Below the pieces are notes generated by a model, which saw only the letters and a program-made list of their open reading frames with translations, searched no databases and was not told the origin of the DNA. Position numbers and translations under genes: made by a program. This document shows positions 57,729-64,000 of a stretch of 64,000 nucleotides of DNA, in pieces. Every line of letters begins with the position of its first letter. Position 1 is the first letter of the stretch. Origin of the DNA: Martinezella lusitana (lineage in GTDB: Bacteria > Pseudomonadota > Alphaproteobacteria > Rhizobiales > Rhizobiaceae); contig NZ_WUEY01000001.1 of assembly GCF_010668395.1 (NCBI RefSeq), positions 248,001 through 312,000 of the forward strand, in the 5' to 3' direction.

Positions 57729-58400
57729 TCAGCTCCAGTCGATGCAGTAGCCGAGGAAGCGTTTGGAATCGACCGGGTCGAAACCGAGCTTCTTGCGCAG
57801 CTTCTTGCGCAGCTTCGAAATATGGCTTTCAACCACGTTTTCTTCGACTTCCTCGTCGAAGATGCCGTAGATGGCGTTGAAGATCTGCGTCTTCGTCACC
57901 CGGCGACCGCGATTGGCGATCAGATATTCGAGGATGCGGCGCTCGCGGCGCGGCAAGGCAAAAACGGATCCGTTGATTTCCGGATCACGACCATCCGCAA
58001 AGACGCGAATCGGTCCGATATCGGTATAGTTGCTAATCGCCTTCAGCCTACGGCGGATCGCCGCGGCCCTGGCCAGGATTTCCCGGGGATGAACGGGCTT
58101 GCGCACGACATCGTCCACGCCGCAATCGAAGAGTGCAAGCGTGGCTTCCAGCGAAGGTTGATCGCTGACCGCGATCACGGGCGCTGCCGTCCGGTCACGA
58201 ATTGCTCTGGGGAGCTCGTGCACCTGCTGGCCCTGGCCGATCAGGAAGGCCTCAACAGCAGCAATATCGCCCTCTGCCGCCGTCGTAACCCATTCGCCGA
58301 ACTCGCGTGGATCAAACCCCGTGGAAGGGATGCCCTCGCGCCCAAACAGTGATGTATATCCGTCCTTAACGAGCTGTCGCTCATCAACCACTACGATCAT
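57729..58400 (-). CDS. rem: OmpR-type motility regulator Rem
   Basis: A 223-aa regulator. The N-terminal receiver-like domain ([14 protein letters not shown]) keeps the KP switch ([11 protein letters not shown]) but I see no clear Asp at the usual phospho-acceptor place (around [11 protein letters not shown]), so it may work without phosphorylation. The C-terminal winged helix reads [20 protein letters not shown] and [20 protein letters not shown]. It matches S. meliloti Rem, the activator of flagellar genes during exponential growth. Its promoter region has two CtrA-like boxes and three GANTC sites. Separated from the genes downstream by a strong terminator. Confidence 0.9.
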   Translation of the reverse strand: MIVVVDERQLVKDGYTSLFGREGIPSTGFDPREFGEWVTTAAEGDIAAVEAFLIGQGQQVHELPRAIRDRTAAPVIAVSDQPSLEATLALFDCGVDDVVRKPVHPREILARAAAIRRRLKAISNYTDIGPIRVFADGRDPEINGSVFALPRRERRILEYLIANRGRRVTKTQIFNAIYGIFDEEVEENVVESHISKLRKKLRKKLGFDPVDSKRFLGYCIDWS

Positions 58401-58412
58401 TCGTCCGCCTCC

Positions 58413-58590
58413 GAATCAGTGTGGTGTTTCGATGGACTATGGGTACGAATCGGGCGAATCACGAACAACTGTCGGAAATGAGTGACGGAAATTAATAATT
58501 GATTAACTTTAGAGGCGCGATTTGCACTAGATGTAGTGGGTGCATCGCATTTCACACCGATAAAAAAGTTGTTAGTTAGCGTATTATTAA
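58413..58590. promoter_or_regulatory. rem control region: CtrA-like boxes and clustered GANTC sites
   Basis: Upstream of rem are an exact TTAA-N7-TTAAC box (58492-58507), a one-mismatch TTAG-N7-TTAAC box (58576-58591), and three GAATC sites (58413-58417, 58447-58451, 58456-58460), the CcrM methylation target GANTC. Both features mark cell-cycle-controlled promoters in alphaproteobacteria. Function inferred from motif only. Confidence 0.55.
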
Positions 58591-58680
58591 CACGCGCATT
58601 TTGGGCAGTTCCATGGCAGTCAACAGTCTCGATTGAGTTAGCGGCGGCTAACAAGAGGCCGAATACAACCTATGAGTTGT

Positions 58681-59313
58681 CTAATTCTGACAGAAGGTGG
58701 CCGCGTTGGGCGTCCATTTCCCGTAGCCGGTGGCAACCAGATTGGCGATCACGCGGCAGACATAGACCTTCTGTGCGGGATCGTTGTTCGGGCCTGCATG
58801 GTATCTGGCTACCGCCATCGTCCAGGTCTCATGCCTGTCATGCAGATTGCGAAGAAACTTCGCGGCATACTCGACGTTACTGCGCGGATCGAACATTGCG
58901 TCGACGGATGCAAAGTTTTCACCATGGAAATACTGATTGATCTGCATGCAGCCGACATCGATAAGCTTTGCGCCGTTCTGCCTGGCTGCGGCGAACACCT
59001 GCAGGGCGGCACTTTCCGATGGCGGGAAGATCGGCCGGCCCTCGACATTGAGGGCGTAGGGGTAAAGCGATCCTTTACGGCCTGTTTCCGTCAAGCCGAC
59101 CGAGTAGAGGATCCCTTCCGGTATTCCATATTTCGCGGCGGCTGACTGTATTTCGCGTTCGCAAAGGCCAGCGGCACCATTGTCGGGCGGTGCCGGGTTT
59201 CCGGAAGCATGCGCCTCAGAGGTAAACCGCGCCAGAGCGAGGACGCTGAGCGCTACCGGCAGCACCGTCTTCAACGCCGCGCTCACCCGAGCTGCGATTG
59301 CCATCGTTTCCAT
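58681..59313 (-). CDS. Periplasmic lytic transglycosylase of the flagellar cluster
   Basis: A 210-aa SLT-family murein lyase. The signal peptide (METMAIAARVSAALKTVLPV onward) is probably cut after AHA. The catalytic Glu is in LYSVGLTETGR (about 77), with DVGCMQINQYFHG and ARYHAGPNNDP following. It probably opens the peptidoglycan for the flagellar rod, complementing the short FlgJ. The METMAIAA start (59313) gives a good signal sequence but lies 98 nt inside the end of fliK in another frame; a later ATG (59304) is possible. Confidence 0.85.
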   Translation of the reverse strand: METMAIAARVSAALKTVLPVALSVLALARFTSEAHASGNPAPPDNGAAGLCEREIQSAAAKYGIPEGILYSVGLTETGRKGSLYPYALNVEGRPIFPPSESAALQVFAAARQNGAKLIDVGCMQINQYFHGENFASVDAMFDPRSNVEYAAKFLRNLHDRHETWTMAVARYHAGPNNDPAQKVYVCRVIANLVATGYGKWTPNAATFCQN

Positions 59314-60817
59314 TTGCCTGCTGCCCCGAATAGTTCTGACCCTTGGGACGCGCATCGCCCCCCTGCCCCTGGTTCAACAAGGATTGCTGCTGCTGATTCG
59401 ATCCCGAGCGACTGCTATCCGACTGCTGATCCGCATTGGACGCCATGGAGACGGTGATGTTATCGACCTGGTAGCCTTGGGCTCGCAGCGCCTCGACCAT
59501 GCGGCTCTGGTCGGCATGAAGCTGCCTGTAGGCCTCGCTCGTCTGAACCTTGAGATCGACGCTCAGCTGATCGCCTGACAGCCGCATGGTGGCCGTGACA
59601 TCACCGAGATTGTCCGGCCGCAGCTGGATCTTCAGGGTGTTGACGACCTTGCCCGTGCTTGTCAGGTTCGCGGCATTCGACAGCGCCGAGCCCGGCTGCA
59701 TCGCCGCCGACCATTCGCGGTCGCCCGCCATCGTTCCGGCAACTAGCGACGAGTTGGAGGCGAGCCCCAGATAGCGGCGGGAATCCAGCACCGTGACGGT
59801 CGGCATGTCGCCGCCTGCAGGCGCCGCCACCTTGACATCCGCCGTGTCATCCGCGGTCTTGCTGATCGAAAGATCGAGCGCGCCGCCACGGCCATCCGCC
59901 CGCGTCAGACGGAAGGTCTGTGATGCGTCTGATCCCTTGGCGTCGTCCGGCACCGCCAACGTCGCGTCCGCCGTATCGTCCGACAGGGCCGCATTGCCGA
60001 GCGACATGCCCTGAACCTTCGCATCGTCAGCGGCCTTACCGGTCGGCATCGCGCCCGCCTGCGCCGCAACCACCGGCTGGGGAACGTTCAGCAGGGACAA
60101 GGTATCCGAGATCGTATTGGCTACCTGGCCGTCTTGCGTCGGCGTCGACTTACCATCGTCGGCAGACTGCGCATTCTTCCCGCCTTTCACGACAGGCGTT
60201 TTGTCGTCGCCCTTCACCGGGGCAATCTGACCGTCCGTCGTGGCTATGTCGGCCAGTTGCTGCGCCATCCCGGCGAGCTGATCGGCCGCGGTCGATTGTA
60301 CCGGTATCTTGTCGGCACCGGCCGCCGGCATGGCAGGATCGGTGGTCGTGGCCGGCTGATCGCCATCGGCTGGTTGTGCAGCGCTGCCTTCAGCCGCAGC
60401 CGAGGCCGCCTTCTGCAGCTCTATGAGAGATTTCGAGAGCGCCGCGGCGGTCGTGCCCTGTGGGGGCTTTGCACCCTTGGTCAGGCCAGCGAGGGCGGCG
60501 AGATTGGCTCCGGACGCGTCGATCATACCAACTCCGGCATTGGCGCTGTCATCGATGGCAAGAGCTATCGCCGCGGAATTGCCCGCCGCCGTCTTGGCCG
60601 TATCGGTATCCGCATCCGCATTGTCATCGGCTGTCGTGCCCGTGGCCGTCGCGTCCTGACCGGCATTCGCGCCGGAGGACTTGCGTCCGTTGCCGAGCGA
60701 GCTGGTCAGCGCATCGATAAAGCCTTTGCCGTCGTCCTGTTTCGAGGAGCGCGCACCCTTGACGGCAGCAAGAACATCCGCCCCGGATGAGGCGCCGGAT
60801 ACACCGATGTCGTTCAT
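59216..60817 (-). CDS. fliK: Flagellar hook-length control protein FliK (MotD)
   Basis: A 533-aa protein. Most of it (1-370) is Ala/Asp/Thr/Gly-rich and probably disordered, as in other FliK. The C-terminal hook-length domain is clear: LKIQLRPDNLGDVTATMRLS, then GDQLSVDLKVQTSEAYRQL and VEALRAQGYQVDNITVSM (about 405-470). A Gln/Ser-rich tail follows. In S. meliloti the same gene was first named motD. The ATG at 60817 is 2 nt from the motC stop; a TTG two codons upstream is less likely. With the hook gene truncated downstream, its substrate is in doubt. Confidence 0.88.
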   Translation of the reverse strand: MNDIGVSGASSGADVLAAVKGARSSKQDDGKGFIDALTSSLGNGRKSSGANAGQDATATGTTADDNADADTDTAKTAAGNSAAIALAIDDSANAGVGMIDASGANLAALAGLTKGAKPPQGTTAAALSKSLIELQKAASAAAEGSAAQPADGDQPATTTDPAMPAAGADKIPVQSTAADQLAGMAQQLADIATTDGQIAPVKGDDKTPVVKGGKNAQSADDGKSTPTQDGQVANTISDTLSLLNVPQPVVAAQAGAMPTGKAADDAKVQGMSLGNAALSDDTADATLAVPDDAKGSDASQTFRLTRADGRGGALDLSISKTADDTADVKVAAPAGGDMPTVTVLDSRRYLGLASNSSLVAGTMAGDREWSAAMQPGSALSNAANLTSTGKVVNTLKIQLRPDNLGDVTATMRLSGDQLSVDLKVQTSEAYRQLHADQSRMVEALRAQGYQVDNITVSMASNADQQSDSSRSGSNQQQQSLLNQGQGGDARPKGQNYSGQQANGNDGNRSSGERGVEDGAAGSAQRPRSGAVYL

Positions 60818-60819
60818 GA

Positions 60820-62127
60820 TCAATGACTTTCCTGCTTCAACAGGCCGTCGATGGCATCCAGCTTCGAGCGGCTCGTCGTGACGAATGCGTTGAACGAAGA
60901 GTCGGCCTCCTGCCGCCCTCCTTCCGGTGCGGGAGCCGCGCTCGGCGTGGCTCCCTGCTCAACACCCGCCGTGGCGGGAGATTGGCCTCCCGCTTGATTC
61001 GTCACAGCAGCATCGTGTTCAGTATTCTGTTGGTTGGACAGGTTAGGAACGTTGCCTTGCCCGAGGCTTGCAGGGTCGGGCGTGCGCATGATCTCCTGCG
61101 CCACGGCCTTCGCCGCATCACGCAGGGCACGATCCCGCGCGTTCAACTCTCCCGCCGGCATCTGGTCGACATCGTTGATCGCCGACTTCAGTTCAGGGGT
61201 CGATATACCCGCCACGCCGCCATAGAAGTTCGCCAGCGCACCGAAGGCGTCGCCGCCGTCCGTGGTGGGGATCGCCTGGGCGCGGCCGGCCGCCAGTGCG
61301 GCGAGATCGGACTTGCCGGCGATCGCGGCACGGCGCGCCATGCGCAGATAGATCTCCCGTTGTCTGGGCGGGTCCATGAAGGACAGGATATCGATGATGT
61401 CCTGCTGCTTGATATCCGAATCGTGATCGACCACCAGCTGCACGAAAAGATCGGCGAACTGGCTGGCATAGGGCGAATGCAGGAAGCGTCTCGTATAGCG
61501 CTGCGCATAGTCGAGCCCCGTCGGCACCATTCCCGCGTCGGCACACAGGGCAAGCGAGCGACGGAGCGCCGATTCCTCGATGATCGTGCCGGGGGCCATC
61601 AGGCGAGCCCAGTCGTAGAGTTTCAGGGCCGCCTTGGCATTTTTGCCGGACATGACGTTGCCGGCAACCAGCGAGAGATAGGGGCCGATCGGCTTGTCGC
61701 GATATTCCTTGGCGATGTCGGCAAGCGTGTTGACGACCAGCAGTCCCTTGCCGTTCAGATATTTCCTGAGAACGTCGGCAACGCGATTGTCGAAATTGCC
61801 GTTGACGTCGCGCGACATCAGATATTCGAGCGTCTCGGGGTTGCCGCCGCTCATGGCGTAGATCAGCGCCGCATCGACGTTGCGTCCGTCGTCGAAAACG
61901 GATTTGTCCGCGTTGCGCAGGCGTTCGTCGATGGTTGCGAGCAGGAAGCGCTGCATCTCTCCGGCGGAACTGTCGCCCGCGACCACGGAATCCTGCACGA
62001 ATTCGAGCGAGTGCATCATCTTGTAGAGCGGCAGGTTGTCCTGCCCCTCGGCGTTCACAGCCCCCGGCACCAACATGCCGAGGGTGAGCGTAAGCGCAAG
62101 GTGATGACGATGCTGTTTGCGCACCAT
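60820..62127 (-). CDS. motC: Periplasmic motility protein MotC
   Basis: A 435-aa rhizobial motor protein that binds periplasmic MotB. A signal peptide (LALTLTLGMLVPGAVNAEGQ, cut near NAEG) is followed by a helical repeat-like body (IVAGDSSAGEMQRFLLATID-like, then DVNGNFDNRVADVLRKYLN) and a disordered Pro/Ala/Glu-rich C-terminal stretch (about 350-420). It lies 3 nt after motB. Known only from rhizobia and relatives. Confidence 0.9.
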   Translation of the reverse strand: MVRKQHRHHLALTLTLGMLVPGAVNAEGQDNLPLYKMMHSLEFVQDSVVAGDSSAGEMQRFLLATIDERLRNADKSVFDDGRNVDAALIYAMSGGNPETLEYLMSRDVNGNFDNRVADVLRKYLNGKGLLVVNTLADIAKEYRDKPIGPYLSLVAGNVMSGKNAKAALKLYDWARLMAPGTIIEESALRRSLALCADAGMVPTGLDYAQRYTRRFLHSPYASQFADLFVQLVVDHDSDIKQQDIIDILSFMDPPRQREIYLRMARRAAIAGKSDLAALAAGRAQAIPTTDGGDAFGALANFYGGVAGISTPELKSAINDVDQMPAGELNARDRALRDAAKAVAQEIMRTPDPASLGQGNVPNLSNQQNTEHDAAVTNQAGGQSPATAGVEQGATPSAAPAPEGGRQEADSSFNAFVTTSRSKLDAIDGLLKQESH

Positions 62128-62130
62128 GAA

Positions 62131-63561
62131 CTATCCCTGCTTGCCTTGGCCGGACTTGCCTTTGCCCGAAGCGGGCTTGGCGGGTGTCTGCGTGCCCGAA
62201 GCCGCAGGATCCGTCGCTGCCTGGTTCGAAGGATTGGCGATGAGAATCTCGATGCGGCGATTGGCATCGTTGAAGGGATCGGCCGGCAATTTGAGGCGCC
62301 GGTCCGCAAAGCCCGAAACCTGCACGATCCGCTTCTCATCCAGCCCGCCGCTGGTCAGCATGTAATAGGCGCTCTGCGCGCGATCGAGGGAGAGGCGCCA
62401 GTTGTCGTTGCGGCCGTCGACCATATAGGGACGCCCGTCCGTGTGGCCGCGGACCAGGATCGATCCCTTGCGCTCGGCGAGCAGCTTGCCGATCTTTTCC
62501 ATCGCCAGCACCATCTCGCGGCGCGGAACCGCCGAACCGATGTTGAACATCGGGTCGTTGCTCTGATCGGAGATCGTCACCAGCACTCCGCCTTCCGCCG
62601 CGGTAACCTGCAGCCCCTCGGCCAGCTGACCGGCGACACCCTTGATCTCGGCCTGGATTGCCTGTTGCAGATCCTTGGCGTCCTGCTGCTCCGCCTTTGT
62701 CGGCGTCGCGTCCTTGCTCTGCGGCAAAATGGCATTGTCCTCGGGCGTGGATGCATCGCTCTGCCCGGAGGCCTTGGCGACCTGCTGGGGCTGCGTCTGC
62801 TTTCCCTGCGCCTTGCCGGTCGATTGCTGCTCGCTCACAGTCGGCTGCTGTTCCGGCGTCTGCGGCTGGTCGGCAGGCTGTCCCGTGTCGGCAGCCGTTG
62901 CCTTCGACAAGGCGACGACTTCACCCTTGGGCGATTGATCCGACTTCGCGGACTGTTCCTCGTTCGCCTTCTTGGAGGCGCTGGAAACCTGAACCTGCTT
63001 GGTCCAGAAATCCGGGTCGAAAGGATCGCGATAGGCCTGACCGCCGTCTGCGCCCGTCGCCGGACCCGACTGCGCGGCGCCGCCCTCGCCCTTGGCGCTG
63101 ACGTTCGCTTGCTGGCCGACTTCCTGGGCGATTTCAGCCAGGACCGAATAGGGATTCTCGAAGAAATCGGCCTCGGAGTAGTTCGTCTGATCGCCCGACG
63201 TCGATGTCAGGTCTTCGCCGGTCTTGGCCGACTTGCCGTCATTCGGCTTGTCCTGCGGCTTGTCCGATTTCTGCTGGTTCTTTTCGCCCTGAGCCTGATC
63301 GACGGGCTTCTTGAGACCCTTCTCCGTCGGCTTTTCGTCAGCCAGCTTGATCGGGTTGAAATAGGATGCGACCGAGGCCTTCGTCTCCTCGTTGGCGGCA
63401 TTCACCAGCCACATGACAAGAAAGAAGGCCATCATGGCGGTCATGAAGTCGGCGTAGGCGATCTTCCATGCGCCGCCATGTCCGCCTTCATGATCGCCGC
63501 CGCCGTGGCGCTTGACGATGATGATCTCGTGCTTGCCGTGATTTTGATCGCCGTCGCTCAT
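62131..63561 (-). CDS. motB: Flagellar stator protein MotB
   Basis: A 476-aa stator subunit. The N-terminal single membrane helix region reads GGAWKIAYADFMTAMMAFFL, then VMWLVNAANEETKASV, with the proton-binding Asp in YADFMTAMM. A long low-complexity periplasmic linker (about 80-290, Lys/Gln/Ala/Glu-rich) follows, then the OmpA/MotB peptidoglycan-binding domain (SILVRGHTDGRPYM, NWRLSLDRAQSAYYM). The linker is longer than in E. coli MotB, as usual in rhizobia. motA is not in the window. It overlaps the upstream gene by 4 nt. Confidence 0.95.
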   Translation of the reverse strand: MSDGDQNHGKHEIIIVKRHGGGDHEGGHGGAWKIAYADFMTAMMAFFLVMWLVNAANEETKASVASYFNPIKLADEKPTEKGLKKPVDQAQGEKNQQKSDKPQDKPNDGKSAKTGEDLTSTSGDQTNYSEADFFENPYSVLAEIAQEVGQQANVSAKGEGGAAQSGPATGADGGQAYRDPFDPDFWTKQVQVSSASKKANEEQSAKSDQSPKGEVVALSKATAADTGQPADQPQTPEQQPTVSEQQSTGKAQGKQTQPQQVAKASGQSDASTPEDNAILPQSKDATPTKAEQQDAKDLQQAIQAEIKGVAGQLAEGLQVTAAEGGVLVTISDQSNDPMFNIGSAVPRREMVLAMEKIGKLLAERKGSILVRGHTDGRPYMVDGRNDNWRLSLDRAQSAYYMLTSGGLDEKRIVQVSGFADRRLKLPADPFNDANRRIEILIANPSNQAATDPAASGTQTPAKPASGKGKSGQGKQG

Positions 63562-64000
63562 TTCAGAATCTCTTTCAGACTAGCGGCCCAGGCCGACATC
63601 CGGGTCACGAGAACGCTCTCGCCGATCGTGACCGTGAGATCGACGTCCGGCGCTTTGACATGGCGCAACAGCGCGCCGTCATCGCCGAGATGCGTGTGAA
63701 GAGCCTCGAAGAGATGACGCGGGCCGCTGACGGAGATCGGACCCACGCTGCCGTCGAGGATTGCAGCCTTCACCAGATCGGCTAGCTCGGCGACGGCCTT
63801 GGTCGTCAGCGTCTCGGTCATCACCGGCGCGAGGATGGCCGCCGCTTCTACGCTGATCGCCTGCCCCAGCAAGGTGGCGATGCGCGTCATGTCAGCCGCG
63901 ATCTTCTCCGCCGCCTGTTCCTCGTAGCGTATCCGCAAGGCATCCGTTTCGGCACGAAACGATTCGGCCATGGCATCGAGTTCGGCCTGGTGTTTATGCG
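63558..64000 (-). CDS. Flagellar-cluster helical protein, 5' end outside window
   Basis: The frame is open to the window edge (HKHQAELDAMAESFRAETDA reads through), so the start is not seen; an internal ATG at 63971 would give 137 aa. The first half is helical and charged, the second a compact alpha/beta region (ISVSGPRHLFEALHTHL, then VDLTVTIGESVLVTRM) reminiscent of FliH/V-ATPase E-type export regulators. It overlaps motB by 4 nt and lies at the place of the hypothetical gene between flagellins and motB in S. meliloti as I recall it. Confidence 0.65.
   Translation of the reverse strand, partial: HKHQAELDAMAESFRAETDALRIRYEEQAAEKIAADMTRIATLLGQAISVEAAAILAPVMTETLTTKAVAELADLVKAAILDGSVGPISVSGPRHLFEALHTHLGDDGALLRHVKAPDVDLTVTIGESVLVTRMSAWAASLKEILK

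Noticed and set aside
60823..63699. 958-codon plus-strand ORF opposite motC-motB
   Set aside because: Shadow of GC-rich minus-strand genes; no recognisable domains and codon use follows the opposite strand.

Overview
The window looks like about 64 kb of the main chromosome of a Rhizobium-group alphaproteobacterium. The reasons are the GC-rich coding sequence, the alphaproteobacterial form of tRNA-His (no extra 5' G, A73), FlaF/FlbT/MotC/Rem-type flagellar genes, the agl alpha-glucoside operon beside zwf-pgl-edd, a PHB phasin and a PdhS-type cell-cycle kinase. From memory, the flagellar / agl / Entner-Doudoroff order matches the Sinorhizobium meliloti chromosome. I saw no insertion sequence, prophage, CRISPR array or rRNA operon, and nearly all coding space is taken by ordinary chromosomal genes.

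Layout. (1) 1-3.7 kb: 3' part of mmsA with a divergent LysR gene and a palindromic site between them, two small conserved-looking proteins, tRNA-His, and a phasin gene whose -35 box lies inside a TGCA-type inverted repeat. (2) 3.8-7.5 kb: a 1227-aa multi-PAS histidine kinase of the PdhS/CbrA type, preceded by a TTAA-N7-TTAA CtrA-like box. (3) 7.5-17 kb: housekeeping and accessory metabolism (GFA protein, LysR/EamA pair, a frameshifted P-loop kinase-like gene, DEAD-box helicase, acetoacetyl-CoA synthetase, AsmA-like protein). (4) 17-31 kb: potFGHI polyamine importer, aldo/keto reductase, LysR, a large chemoreceptor, a BaiN-like flavoprotein, and a puuA-puuB-like pair for gamma-glutamylputrescine catabolism. 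(5) 31-44 kb: zwf-pgl-edd, a PilZ-like protein, and aglEFGAK with its LacI regulator AglR and two AAAGCGCTTT operators, then folD. (6) 44.7-47.7 kb: a chain-length-determinant-like protein and a WecG/TagA glycosyltransferase. (7) 47.8-64 kb: a flagellar block read entirely on the minus strand: MotB-MotC-FliK-transglycosylase-Rem, then [flgE position]-FlgK-FlgL-FlaF-FlbT-FlgD-FliQ-FlhA-FliR-FliJ-like-FlgJ-FlgN-like-FliL-like.

The most unusual observation is at the flgE position. Between rem and flgK, where the hook protein gene is expected, there is only a 109-codon ORF. Its start and end resemble the N-terminal region of FlgE with the middle and all later domains missing, yet the ribosome-binding site and spacing to flgK are intact. 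Either the hook gene has decayed here, with a full copy elsewhere or no motility, or a short hook-like protein has been kept. A second theme is cell-cycle control: CtrA-like boxes lie upstream of both the PdhS-type kinase and rem, and the rem promoter also has three clustered GANTC sites. All regulatory and family assignments come from reading the sequence and memory of the families; no database search was possible.
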